From: Paracoccus denitrificans
GTDB lineage: Bacteria; Pseudomonadota; Alphaproteobacteria; Rhodobacterales; Rhodobacteraceae
Assembly: GCF_900100045.1 (NCBI RefSeq)
Contig: NZ_FNEA01000008.1
Span: forward strand, 124,001 to 188,000
Length of the DNA: 64,000 nucleotides
Reading direction: 5' to 3'
The position numbers and the translations under genes were made by a program. Positions 27,659-35,772 of the stretch are shown here, piece by piece (within the stretch, counting starts at the first letter, position 1; every line of letters begins with the position of its first letter). Under the pieces are notes generated by a model, which made no database searches, was not told the origin of the DNA, and was given only the letters and a program-made list of their open reading frames with translations.

Positions 27659-28467
27659 GACGCGCCCTTACCCTTGCCGTCCTGGCGACCTGCGCCGTGC
27701 TGCCCGCCTTGGCGCAGGTTGCCGACCTGCGCTCCAAGACCGAGTTCCGGGTCTGTGCCGATCCCGCCGCGGTGCCGATGTCGTCCCAGGACGGCAAGGG
27801 CTTCGAGAACCGCATCGCCCAGCTTTTCGCCGAAAAGCTGGGCGTGCCGGTCGCCTATACCTGGTTCCCGCAGGGTCCCGGCTTCATCCGCAAGACCCTG
27901 CGCGCCGGGCTGTGCGATGTCGTCATCGGCTATGCCCAGGGCGACGAGATGGTGCAGAATACCAATCATTACTACACCTCGGCCTATGGCATCGTGACGC
28001 GCAATGACAGCCCGCTGGCCTCGGTCGAGGCGCTGGATGATCCGGCGCTCGGTGGCCATCCTATCGGCGTGGTGGCGGGCACGCCGCCTGCAAGCAACCT
28101 GGCGCGGGCGGGGCTGGCCAAGAACATGCGCGGCTGGGACCTGTTCGTGGATCGCCGGGTCGAGGACCCGGTGGGCGACATGCTTGCGCAGGTGAAGTCG
28201 GGCGAACTGGCTGCCGCGGTGATCTGGGGTCCGCTGGCCGGACCGCTGGTCAAGCAGGATCCTGAACTGCAATTCACCCCGCTTCTCAAGGAAAGCGGCG
28301 GGCCGCGCATGTTCTATCGCATCACCATGGGCGTGCGCTTGGGCGAGCAGGAATGGAAGCGCGAGCTGAACAGCCTGATCCGCCGCCACCAGGACGAGAT
28401 CGACGCCATCCTGCGCGATGCCGGGGTGCCGCTGCTGGACGATTACGGCAAGGCTTTGAAACAATGA
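27655..28467 (+). CDS. xoxJ: XoxJ, periplasmic binding-protein-like MDH accessory protein
   Basis: Solute-binding-protein fold of the MxaJ/XoxJ family, 270 residues with a Sec signal (about 1-20). Visible are FRVCADPAAVPMS, CDVVIGYAQGDEMVQNT and the second-lobe ELAAAVIWGPLAGPLV, typical of quinoprotein-dehydrogenase-associated binding proteins. XoxJ is thought to help activate XoxF; there is no permease partner of its type next to it. It overlaps cycB before and the next gene after by ATGA. Confidence 0.93.
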   Translation: MRRALTLAVLATCAVLPALAQVADLRSKTEFRVCADPAAVPMSSQDGKGFENRIAQLFAEKLGVPVAYTWFPQGPGFIRKTLRAGLCDVVIGYAQGDEMVQNTNHYYTSAYGIVTRNDSPLASVEALDDPALGGHPIGVVAGTPPASNLARAGLAKNMRGWDLFVDRRVEDPVGDMLAQVKSGELAAAVIWGPLAGPLVKQDPELQFTPLLKESGGPRMFYRITMGVRLGEQEWKRELNSLIRRHQDEIDAILRDAGVPLLDDYGKALKQ

Positions 28468-28994
28468 GATGGGCTTGGGCGGCGCTGGCTGTGGTTCTGG
28501 CCGGCGCGGCCCAGGCCCAAGTGCCCGAGCCGCCAAGCTTTCATGGCGAGCCCTATCGGTCCGAGACCCCGGCCACCCTGGCCGGCGCGCAGGTGATCGA
28601 TGCGGCCGAGGCGATGCGGCTGCATGCGCAAGGCGTGCCCTTTATCGACGTTCTGCCCCGCACCGCCCGGCCCGAGGGCTTGCCCGAAGGCACGTTTTGG
28701 AACGAACCGCCGCATCTGTCCATTCCCGGCGCGGCCTGGCTTTACGATACCGGATATGACCGGCTGGCCCCGGCGGAACAGGCGCGGCTGGCCGAGGGGC
28801 TGGCACGGCTGTCGGGGGGCGACAGGGCTGCGCCCATGGTGATCTTTTGCAAGCGCGACTGCTGGATGAGCTGGAATGCCGCCAAGCGCGCCGTGGCGCT
28901 GGGCTATCGCGGCGTGATCTGGTTTCCCGACGGGGTCGAGGGCTGGCAAGAGCAGGGCGGTTCCCTGGAACCTGCCAGCCCTGCCGGCCCATGA
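28464..28994 (+). CDS. PQQ-dependent catabolism-associated Cys-Trp motif protein (rhodanese-like)
   Basis: Secreted protein of 176 residues with signal peptide (ending AQAQ, about 19). The fold looks like rhodanese: VPFIDVLPRTARP, then PMVIFCKRDCWMSWNAAKRA (about 124-143), where CKRDCW is the hallmark Cys-x3-Cys-Trp of the family named for PQQ-dependent alcohol systems. The two Cys could be redox-active or bind metal. Last gene of the xoxF-cycB-xoxJ run; an inverted repeat follows. Confidence 0.85.
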   Translation: MRWAWAALAVVLAGAAQAQVPEPPSFHGEPYRSETPATLAGAQVIDAAEAMRLHAQGVPFIDVLPRTARPEGLPEGTFWNEPPHLSIPGAAWLYDTGYDRLAPAEQARLAEGLARLSGGDRAAPMVIFCKRDCWMSWNAAKRAVALGYRGVIWFPDGVEGWQEQGGSLEPASPAGP

Positions 28995-29013
28995 CTCGTC
29001 AAGAGGCCGGCAG
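28981..29013. other. Inverted repeat between convergent genes
   Basis: CTGCCGGCC (28981-28989) and GGCCGGCAG (29005-29013) form a perfect 9-bp stem with a 15-base loop between the converging Cys-Trp and SRPBCC genes. It begins inside the former. No T-run on either strand, so it may act with Rho or block exonucleases. Confidence 0.5.
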
Positions 29014-29025
29014 GCGGCGGATTGG

Positions 29026-29577
29026 TCATTCCGCCTTGCCGAACCTTTCGGCCAGCGCGTCGAGACCGGCCTGATAGACTCCGGTTACCGCCTTGATCGC
29101 CGCCTCGTCGCTCAGTTCGGGCGGAGGCTCGTTGTTCGGATAGCCGCGATAGAAGCCGCCCTTCCAGTTGACCACGGCCTTGCCGCCCTCATCCTTGACG
29201 CAAAGCGTCGCGGCATAATTCGTCACCGGCAGGACCGTCACCTCGACCGCCTCGATCCGATAGGCATAGCAGTGTTTTTCGGGCTGCCATTTCGACAGGA
29301 CCTCGGTGATGGTCGGGTCGCCTGCGTCGGATTTCAGATGCAACACGCGGGTGGATGTCTCGGGCTGGTCGGCCGAGCCGTCGCCGGTCAGTTCCAGGCT
29401 GGCGATCGCCGGATGCCAGCTCATGTCGTCGAATCTGCCGATTGCGGTCCAGACCTCGTCCGGGGTGGCATCCAGCTTTTGCTGCATCTCCAGCTTCAGC
29501 CGCGGCGGGCCGTGCGCCTCGGCGGCCGGTGCCAGCGCCAGGGCTGCTCCCATCGTCAGGGCCAACAGTCGGATCAT
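29026..29577 (-). CDS. Secreted SRPBCC-family protein
   Basis: Periplasmic protein of 183 residues: a signal peptide (about 1-21, ending AEA) followed by a START/SRPBCC-like fold (KLDATPDEVWTAIGRFDDMSWHPAI, later GGFYRGYPNNEPPPE). SRPBCC domains bind hydrophobic ligands. A DUF2380/DUF3280-like gene lies immediately upstream on the same strand. Such a protein is often seen beside xoxF clusters. The ligand is unknown. Confidence 0.75.
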   Translation of the reverse strand: MIRLLALTMGAALALAPAAEAHGPPRLKLEMQQKLDATPDEVWTAIGRFDDMSWHPAIASLELTGDGSADQPETSTRVLHLKSDAGDPTITEVLSKWQPEKHCYAYRIEAVEVTVLPVTNYAATLCVKDEGGKAVVNWKGGFYRGYPNNEPPPELSDEAAIKAVTGVYQAGLDALAERFGKAE

Positions 29578-29580
29578 CCG

Positions 29581-30102
29581 TCACTCCTCCAGAAAGATGA
29601 TGTTTTTCAATAGGTAGAGATAGCCGCGGCGAAAGCTTTCGTCGGTATTGCCGCGGATATCGACCACGCCGGCGCGGACCGTGTCGCCGCTTTCGGCATC
29701 GCGGATATAAAGGTTCAGGGACAGGATCAGGTTCGAGACCTTCTGCACCTCGCCCGAGATCGCGTAATGCGCGCCCATATCGCGCGCGATGCGGCTGTCG
29801 CTGCCGTTGGACTGGGTCGGGTTCTTGATCCGCGCCACCTGGTCGGCGGGCGGATCGAGCAGGGTAAAACCGCGGCTGCGCAGGTCCTCGGCGATGACCG
29901 TCTCGGCCATCTCGATGCGGCGGGTCTCGTCCTCGCGCACGCCGTTGATCGCGCCCTCGGTCGAGGTGTCGATGAAATGCAGGCCGAACCAGACGGCGCT
30001 GTCGGGCGATGGTGCGGAACCGTGAGCCGGCTGGGCCGCCCCGGTGCCCGCTCCGGCCAGGGCGGCGGCACAGACGATCAGGATCAGCCGCAGAAATGCC
30101 AT
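29581..30102 (-). CDS. Secreted protein resembling DUF2380/DUF3280
   Basis: Exported protein of 173 residues: signal peptide MAFLRLILIVCAAALAGAG, then a compact domain containing VWFGLHFIDTSTEG, DLRSRGFTLLDPP and a C-terminal VVDIRGNTDESFRRGYLYLL. These features are those of a family often found with PQQ-alcohol systems; function unknown. The ATG at 30102 gives a clean signal peptide; an upstream start at 30138 would add 12 polar residues. It shares a divergent promoter region with the binding-protein gene and is followed by the SRPBCC gene. Confidence 0.7.
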   Translation of the reverse strand: MAFLRLILIVCAAALAGAGTGAAQPAHGSAPSPDSAVWFGLHFIDTSTEGAINGVREDETRRIEMAETVIAEDLRSRGFTLLDPPADQVARIKNPTQSNGSDSRIARDMGAHYAISGEVQKVSNLILSLNLYIRDAESGDTVRAGVVDIRGNTDESFRRGYLYLLKNIIFLEE

Positions 30103-30145
30103 GCGCAGACCATGCGCCCGGCCCGCGTGTGCGTCCATAGGACGA

Positions 30146-30172
30146 AAGTCCCTAGGACTTAGGTATCAGGGG
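30146..30172. promoter_or_regulatory. Divergent operator with palindrome and xox motif
   Basis: AAGTCC-CTA-GGACTT (30146-30160) is a perfect 6-3-6 palindrome. Overlapping it, the minus strand 30172-30151 matches the xoxF motif at 16 of 22 bases. Located between the DUF gene (start 30102) and the binding-protein gene (start 30254). Confidence 0.55.
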
Positions 30173-30253
30173 ATTTTCCCCGATCAAACCCGGGGCATCT
30201 GCCGGGTTGGCGCAGGCGGATTGGCCCGGCATGATACCGATGGGAGGAAGGCC

Positions 30254-31441
30254 ATGAAAGGCAGAATCATCATACTTTTGGCTGGTTTGTCCATGGCAAA
30301 TCCGGCCCTTGCACAGGATTCCCCGGACGCGCAGACCGTGCGCGCCGCGGTGCTGCGGGTGGACGTGCCCAGCCTGCCGCCGATCTCGCGGCTGGATGCC
30401 CCGCCCCAGGATCTGGGCTTTGCGGGCGCGCGGCTCGCCATCGAGGACAACGATACCACCGGCCGCTTCATGGGCCAGGATTTCGAGGCGCTGGAGGTTA
30501 CCGCCACCCCCGAAACCGCCGCGGCCGAGATGGACAAGCTGCTGGCCGAGGGCATCCCCTTCATCGTCACTTTGGCCGATGATGCCGAAACGCTGGCACT
30601 GGCCGACCAGGCCGGAGACCGGGCCCTGGTTCTGAATGCGCGGGCGCGGGGCGACCACCTGCGCGGCAAGGATTGCCGCTTCAACGTGATCCACGCCGCG
30701 CCCAGCCATGCGATGCTGGCGGATGCGCTGGCGCAGTTCCTGATGTGGAAGAAATGGCCGAATTGGTTCCTGGTCGCCGGCAGCCATCCCGAGGATGTGG
30801 CGCTGGCCGATGCCTATCGCCGCGCTGCGACCAAATTCGGTGCCAGGATCGTCGAGGCCCGCACCTATGAGGATACCGGCGGCAGCCGGCGCAGCGACAG
30901 CGGCCATGTGCAGGTCCAGCAACAGATGCCGGTCTTTACCCAGCGCGCGCCGGCCCATGACGTGCTGATCGCGGCGGACGAGAACGGCGTCTTTGCCGAC
31001 TGGCTGCCCTATGCGACCTGGGATGCGCGCCCCGTCGCGGGCTCGGCCGGGCTGGTGCCGCGCAGCTGGGCGCCCTCGCTGGAAGCCTGGGGGGCGACGC
31101 AGTTCCAGAACCGTTTCGAAAAGCTGGCCGGCCGCCCGATCCGCGAGGAGGATTACCAGACCTGGATCGCGCTGCGCATGATCGGCGAGGCGGCGACACG
31201 GACGCAAAGCACCGATCCCGCCACGCTCAAGGAATTCATGCTGTCCGAGAATTTCGAGGTCGCGGGCTTCAAGGGCCAGAAGCTGACCTTGCGCGACTGG
31301 GACCACCAGCTGCGCCAGCCGATCCTGCTGGCCACGGGTTCCGTCACCGCCTCGGTCAGCCCGCAGGACCAGTATCTGCACCAGAACTCGGCGCTGGACA
31401 CGCTGGGCTTCGACCGTCCCGAAACCGAATGCAAGTTCTGA
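30254..31441 (+). CDS. ABC-transporter substrate-binding protein of the PQQ-dependent alcohol dehydrogenase system
   Basis: Periplasmic protein of 395 residues with a Sec signal (ending ALAQ, about 21). It has a type I binding-protein fold: FAGARLAIEDNDTTGRFMGQ, FIVTLADDAETLALAD, then the second lobe with DYQTWIALRMIGEAATRT. It matches the family named ABC substrate-binding protein, PQQ-dependent alcohol dehydrogenase system. A strong GGAGGAAGG precedes the ATG. First of a plus-strand run to mobA; the ATPase and permease of the same system lie 1.6 kb downstream. The ligand is not established; alcohol, PQQ or a metal complex are possible. Confidence 0.85.
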   Translation: MKGRIIILLAGLSMANPALAQDSPDAQTVRAAVLRVDVPSLPPISRLDAPPQDLGFAGARLAIEDNDTTGRFMGQDFEALEVTATPETAAAEMDKLLAEGIPFIVTLADDAETLALADQAGDRALVLNARARGDHLRGKDCRFNVIHAAPSHAMLADALAQFLMWKKWPNWFLVAGSHPEDVALADAYRRAATKFGARIVEARTYEDTGGSRRSDSGHVQVQQQMPVFTQRAPAHDVLIAADENGVFADWLPYATWDARPVAGSAGLVPRSWAPSLEAWGATQFQNRFEKLAGRPIREEDYQTWIALRMIGEAATRTQSTDPATLKEFMLSENFEVAGFKGQKLTLRDWDHQLRQPILLATGSVTASVSPQDQYLHQNSALDTLGFDRPETECKF

Positions 31442-31449
31442 GGTGAACG

Positions 31450-32421
31450 ATGAAAGTTTCAACCGCCATCCTGACCTCGGCCCTGTGCCTTGGTTTCGCC
31501 CTGCCGGCCGCCGCCAACCGGGTCTTCGTCAGCAATGAAAAGGGCAATGACGTGACCGTGCTGGACAGCGAGACGCTGGAGGTGATCGGCACCTATCCGG
31601 TCGGCGCCCGCCCGCGCGGCATCACCATCAGCCCCGACGGGAAAGAGCTTTACGTCTGCGCCTCGGACGACGACCTGGTGCGGGTGTTCAACCCCGAGAC
31701 GATGGAGGAGATGCATACGCTGCCCTCGGGCCCCGACCCCGAGCTTTTCGTGCTGCACCCTTCGGGCAACCCGCTTTACATCGCGAACGAGGACGACAAC
31801 CTGGTGACCGTGGTCGACACCCAGACCCATAAGGTCCTGGCCGAGATCCCGGTCGGCGTCGAGCCCGAGGGCATGGGCGTCAGCCCCGACGGCAAGGTGG
31901 TGATCAACACCTCGGAAACCACCAACATGGCGCATTTCATCGACAGCGAAAGCTTCGAGATCTTTGCCAATGTCCTGGTGGATTCGCGCCCGCGCTTCGC
32001 GCAGTTCAACGATGCGGGAACCAAGCTTTACGTCAGCTCGGAAATCGGCGGCACGGTCAGCGTGATCGATCCGGCGACGCAGGAGATCACCAGGAAGATC
32101 AGCTTCGAGATCCCCGGCGTCCTGCCCGAGGCCATCCAGCCGGTCGGCGTGCGCGTGACGAGCGACGGCAGCAAGGTCTTTGTCGCCCTGGGTCCCGCGA
32201 ACCGCGTGGCCGTGATCAATGGCGAGACGGACGAGGTCGAGGATTACCTGCTGGTCGGCCAGCGCGTCTGGCAGATGGCCTTCACGCCGGACGAGAAATA
32301 CCTGTTCACCACCAACGGCAATTCCAACGATGTCTCGGTGATCGACGTGGCGGCGCTGACGGTCGTCAAGTCCGTGCCCGTGGGCCAGCAGCCCTGGGGC
32401 GTGGTCGTCGCGCCCAACTGA
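31450..32421 (+). CDS. PQQ-dependent catabolism-associated beta-propeller protein
   Basis: Secreted YVTN-type propeller of 323 residues: signal peptide (about 1-22) then repeats such as RVFVSNEKGNDVTVLDSETL, GITISPDGKELYVCASDDDL and LYIANEDDNLVTVVDTQT, about seven in all, ending QQPWGVVVAPN. The family is named for linkage with PQQ-dependent alcohol dehydrogenases. It probably binds a partner protein or cofactor; no enzyme residues can be assigned. It sits eight bases after the binding-protein gene. Confidence 0.88.
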   Translation: MKVSTAILTSALCLGFALPAAANRVFVSNEKGNDVTVLDSETLEVIGTYPVGARPRGITISPDGKELYVCASDDDLVRVFNPETMEEMHTLPSGPDPELFVLHPSGNPLYIANEDDNLVTVVDTQTHKVLAEIPVGVEPEGMGVSPDGKVVINTSETTNMAHFIDSESFEIFANVLVDSRPRFAQFNDAGTKLYVSSEIGGTVSVIDPATQEITRKISFEIPGVLPEAIQPVGVRVTSDGSKVFVALGPANRVAVINGETDEVEDYLLVGQRVWQMAFTPDEKYLFTTNGNSNDVSVIDVAALTVVKSVPVGQQPWGVVVAPN

Positions 32422-32444
32422 CAGTCCAAGAGGGAGAAAGAACC

Positions 32445-33014
32445 ATGACCCGTTTGCTGACCATCCTGCTGCTCATGGCCGGCCTGGCCCTGCCTGCCAC
32501 GGCGCAGGAAACTACGCCCGAAGCCGGCGCCGAGGCCGGTGCTGCGGCCGATGGCGCCGCCGCCGCAGAACAGGACGACGATGATGACGACAACGGCGAG
32601 GCAGCCGGGGCCGCCGAGGGCGTGCACGAGGCCGGGTCCAAGTTCGACTTCGGTTTCTCGGGGATCATGGCGCGCGACAACCGCACCCAGCTTGCGCCGC
32701 TGACGCTGGCGTCCGGCAAGCCGGTCGCGACGGCGGAATACAAGCTGAAATCGGGCGGCTTCTATCGCATCGACATCAACGCGGACGGCAGCCAGGAACT
32801 GGCGCTGTCGGGCGGCCACTTCTTCCGCGCCATCTGGGTCAACGAAATCGTCATCAACGACATCGAGATCCGGCCGATGGGCGTGCATTCGCTGGAATTC
32901 GACGATGCCGGCACCGCGACGATCAGCTTCATCGCCATCGTTCCGGGCCGCTATACGCTGTCGATCCCCGGCTCGCAGGGTGAAACCCAGCAGGCGGTGT
33001 TCAACATCCAGTAA
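32445..33014 (+). CDS. Secreted Asp-rich protein of the xox cluster, function unknown
   Basis: Exported protein of 189 residues. A Sec signal (1-20, MTRLLTILLLMAGLALPATA) is followed by a 45-residue Ala/Glu/Asp-rich tract containing six Asp in a row (44-49) and few other residue types. The rest is a compact beta-rich domain (FDFGFSGIMARDNR, SGGFYRIDINADGSQELALS, HFFRAIWVNEIVINDIEIRP). I do not recognise the family. The lone acidic tract could bind Ca or lanthanide ions, which is inference only. It lies between the propeller gene and the ABC ATPase. Confidence 0.75.
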   Translation: MTRLLTILLLMAGLALPATAQETTPEAGAEAGAAADGAAAAEQDDDDDDNGEAAGAAEGVHEAGSKFDFGFSGIMARDNRTQLAPLTLASGKPVATAEYKLKSGGFYRIDINADGSQELALSGGHFFRAIWVNEIVINDIEIRPMGVHSLEFDDAGTATISFIAIVPGRYTLSIPGSQGETQQAVFNIQ

Positions 33015-33020
33015 CAAAGG

Positions 33021-33043
33021 GGGCGGGGTCTTTGGCTCCGCCC
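33021..33043 (+). other. Hairpin before the ABC ATPase gene
   Basis: GGGCGG and CCGCCC arms flank an 11-base loop between the Asp-rich gene stop and the ATPase start. No T-run. Probably reduces read-through or stabilises upstream mRNA. Confidence 0.4.
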
Positions 33044-33051
33044 TTCGCCAG

Positions 33052-33771
33052 ATGCCGCAGGACGCGCTTTCCATCCAGCATGTCAGCCACAGCTTCGGCC
33101 GCGTCCCCGCGCTGAAGGACGTGTCGCTGACCGTGCCGCGCGGCGGCTTCACCGCGCTTCTGGGCGTGAACGGCGCTGGCAAGACCACGCTGTTCTCACT
33201 GATCACCAGGCTTTACGACAACCGCTCGGGCCGGATCGAGGTGGCGGGGCATGACCTGCGCCGCCAGCCCGGCGCGGCGCTGGCGCGGCTGGGGGTGGTG
33301 TTCCAGTCCCGTGCGCTGGATGCCGACCTGACCGTGGCGCAGAACCTGGAATATCATGCCGCGCTGCATGGCATTCCCCGGCGCGAGGCGCGGGCGCGCA
33401 GTGTCGAGGTGCTGGCGCAGGTCGATCTGTCGGACCGGCTGCATGCCAGGGTCTCGGCGCTGTCGGGCGGGCAGAGCCGCCGGGCCGAGATCGCCCGCGC
33501 CCTGATCCACCGTCCCGAGATCCTGCTTCTGGACGAGGCGACCGTCGGCCTTGACGTGAAATCCCGCGCCGAGGTGGTGGCGCTGACCCGCGAACTGGTG
33601 CGGGGCGGGGTCTCTGCACTGTGGGCCACGCATATCCTCGACGAGATCCGGCCCGAGGACGGGCTGGTCATCCTGCACAAGGGCGAGGTGCTGGCGCGCG
33701 GCAATGCCGGAGAGATCGGCGGCGACGACCTGACCGCCACCTTCCTGCGCCTGACCGGGGAGCCGGCATGA
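33052..33771 (+). CDS. ABC transporter ATPase, PQQ-dependent alcohol dehydrogenase system
   Basis: ATP-binding subunit of 239 residues. Walker A is GVNGAGKTTLF (residue 40 region), signature LSGGQSRRAEIARAL, Walker B ILLLDEATVGLD, then the H-loop WATHILDE. It belongs to the ABC-2/exporter-like ATPases named for PQQ-alcohol systems. It starts at ATG 33052 (MPQDALSIQHV); upstream in-frame codons run into the Asp-rich gene. Its stop overlaps the permease start. Confidence 0.9.
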   Translation: MPQDALSIQHVSHSFGRVPALKDVSLTVPRGGFTALLGVNGAGKTTLFSLITRLYDNRSGRIEVAGHDLRRQPGAALARLGVVFQSRALDADLTVAQNLEYHAALHGIPRREARARSVEVLAQVDLSDRLHARVSALSGGQSRRAEIARALIHRPEILLLDEATVGLDVKSRAEVVALTRELVRGGVSALWATHILDEIRPEDGLVILHKGEVLARGNAGEIGGDDLTATFLRLTGEPA

Positions 33772-34586
33772 GCCGCCGCCTGACCCCGCGCATGTGGCTG
33801 ACCGCCTTTCTGGGCATCGCCCGGCGCGAGACCCTGCGCTTCGTCAACCAGCGCGGCCGCTTCCTGGCGGCGCTGGTGCGGCCGCTGGTCTGGCTTTTCA
33901 TCTTTGCCGCGGGTTTCCGTGCCGTGCTGGGCCTGTCGATCACGCCGCCCTATCAGACCTATGTGCTGTACGAGGTCTATGTGACGCCCGGTCTTTGCGC
34001 GATGATCCAGTTGTTCAACGGCATGCAAAGCTCGCTCTCGATGGTGCATGACCGCGAGACCGGGGCGATGCGCACGCTGCTGGTCAGCCCGTTTCCGCGC
34101 TGGTTCCTGCTGGCCAGCAAGCTGGTGGCGGGGGTGATCGTGTCGATCATCCAGGTCTATACCTTCCTGGCCATCGCTTGGTTCTGGGACGTGCGCCCGC
34201 CCGCCATCGGCTATCTGGCCGTGCTGCCGGCGCTGTTCCTGTCCGGGCTGATGCTGGGGGCGATGGGGTTGTTCCTGTCCTCCGCCATCCGCCAGCTGGA
34301 AAACTTTGCGGGGGTGATGAATTTCGTCATCTTCCCGATGTTCTTCGCCTCCAGTGCGCTTTACCCGCTGTGGCGGATGAACGAAAGCTCGCCGCTCCTG
34401 CATGACATCTGCGCGGTCAATCCCTTCACCCATGCGGTTGAGTTGGTCCGCTTTGCCCTTTACGCGCGCTTCGATCTTCTGTCCTTCTCGGTGGTGTCGG
34501 GTTGCCTGATCCTGTTCTTTGCAGGGGCCGTCGTCATGTATGATCCGGCCAAGGGGCTTTGGGCCCGGCGAAAGGGGGGAGCATGA
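33768..34586 (+). CDS. ABC-2 type permease (PedC-like)
   Basis: Membrane subunit of 272 residues with about six hydrophobic helices and the ABC-2 signature region (GAMRTLLVSPFPRWFLLASK; FFASSALYPLWRMNESS). Homologues next to PQQ-dependent ethanol and phenylethanol oxidation genes are called PedC. As an ABC-2 type, it resembles exporters more than importers, although a binding-protein gene is nearby. Start ATG 33768 overlaps the ATPase stop (ATGA); its stop overlaps the next gene. Confidence 0.88.
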   Translation: MSRRLTPRMWLTAFLGIARRETLRFVNQRGRFLAALVRPLVWLFIFAAGFRAVLGLSITPPYQTYVLYEVYVTPGLCAMIQLFNGMQSSLSMVHDRETGAMRTLLVSPFPRWFLLASKLVAGVIVSIIQVYTFLAIAWFWDVRPPAIGYLAVLPALFLSGLMLGAMGLFLSSAIRQLENFAGVMNFVIFPMFFASSALYPLWRMNESSPLLHDICAVNPFTHAVELVRFALYARFDLLSFSVVSGCLILFFAGAVVMYDPAKGLWARRKGGA

Positions 34587-35173
34587 GATACCTTGTTCTG
34601 GCGCTTTGTCTGGCTGCGGGTGCGGCGCAGGCGGAAAATGGCACCGATCCCGAGTGGCCCTGCGTGCAGCGCAAGCAGCCGAATCTGTCTCTGGGCCAGA
34701 TGTGGAGCGGACCCGAACCGGACGAGGCCGCGCGGGACCTGGCACGCACGCCCGGGATCGCCGCGCTGGCCGACCGGCTGGAACAGCGCCGCCTGCCGCT
34801 GGCCGAGGCCGAGGCCGAGATCGCCGAGTTCGCCAAGACCGCGGACAACCAGCAACTGACGGCGCTGGTGGTGGCGATCTTCGACCGGATCGAACCGCAT
34901 CGCGCCGCGCTGATCGCCGGTATCGCGCGCTATGGCCACAAGCAGGTCGATCTGGCACAAAGGATCCAGGATCACCGTGCCAAGATGGAAGAGATGCAAA
35001 AGGCCGAAGCCCCGGATTTCGACGCCATCGACGCCGAGGAGGAACGGCTGGACTGGGACATGCGCATCTTCCAGGACCGCCAGCAGGCGCTGACCTATGT
35101 CTGCGAGACGCCGGTGATCCTGGAGCAGCGGGTCTTTGCGCTGGCCCGTGCCATCGCGGCGGGGCTGCAATGA
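34583..35173 (+). CDS. Secreted hypothetical protein
   Basis: Protein of 196 residues with a short Sec signal (MRYLVLALCLAAGAAQA, 1-17), then a hydrophilic, helix-rich domain containing two Cys (WPCVQRK and TYVCETP). Repeated Glu/Lys heptads (LAEAEAEIAEFAKT, RIQDHRAKMEEMQKAEA) suggest coiled coil. No family recognised. It is coupled to the permease and to mobA by ATGA overlaps, so probably part of the ABC system. Confidence 0.7.
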   Translation: MRYLVLALCLAAGAAQAENGTDPEWPCVQRKQPNLSLGQMWSGPEPDEAARDLARTPGIAALADRLEQRRLPLAEAEAEIAEFAKTADNQQLTALVVAIFDRIEPHRAALIAGIARYGHKQVDLAQRIQDHRAKMEEMQKAEAPDFDAIDAEEERLDWDMRIFQDRQQALTYVCETPVILEQRVFALARAIAAGLQ

Positions 35174-35772
35174 GCCCGGTCCCCGCCGTCATCCTGGCCG
35201 GAGGGCTGTCGACCCGCATGGGCGGCGGCAACAAGGCGCTGCGGATGCTGGCGGGAGAGACGTTGCTGTCGCGGGTGATCGCCCGGCTTTCGCCGCAATG
35301 CGGGCCGCTTGCGATCAATGCCAATGGCGAGCCGGGGCAGTTCGAGGAATACGGGCTGCCGGTGATCGCGGATGGCATCGCCGGTTTCGCCGGACCGCTG
35401 GCCGGGGTTCTGGCCGGCATGGAATGGGCGGCGGGCGAGGGGGCCGACAGCGTGGTCAGCGTCAGCGTCGATACGCCCTTTCTGCCCGAGGATCTGGTGC
35501 ATCGGCTGCGCGAGGCGGCCGGCCGTTCAGGCGTCGCCATCGCCGCCAGCCCGGACGACAGCGGCCAGTTGCGCGATCATCCGACCTGTGCGCTTTGGCC
35601 CGTGTCGCTGCGCGGGGAATTGCGCGACGCGCTGGAATCCGGCCTGCACCGGATCGGCCAGTTTGCGGCTGCGCATGATCCGGGGCGGGCGGTGTTCGAC
35701 AGCCGCCCCGTGGACCCGTTCCTGAACCTCAACACCCCCGAGGATCTGGCCCGCGCCGCGCGCCTGGTCTAG
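35170..35772 (+). CDS. mobA: Molybdenum cofactor guanylyltransferase MobA
   Basis: Cytoplasmic enzyme transferring GMP to molybdopterin to make the guanine dinucleotide form. The 200 residues show the GTP-binding LAGGLSTRMGGGNKAL and VSVDTPFLPEDLV, with LNTPEDLARA at the end. MGD is needed by FdoG, which may be relevant, but the operon link with the xox ABC genes could be chance. Converges with thiX: the two TAG stops overlap by two bases (35769-35772), leaving no room for an intergenic terminator. Confidence 0.93.
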   Translation: MSPVPAVILAGGLSTRMGGGNKALRMLAGETLLSRVIARLSPQCGPLAINANGEPGQFEEYGLPVIADGIAGFAGPLAGVLAGMEWAAGEGADSVVSVSVDTPFLPEDLVHRLREAAGRSGVAIAASPDDSGQLRDHPTCALWPVSLRGELRDALESGLHRIGQFAAAHDPGRAVFDSRPVDPFLNLNTPEDLARAARLV

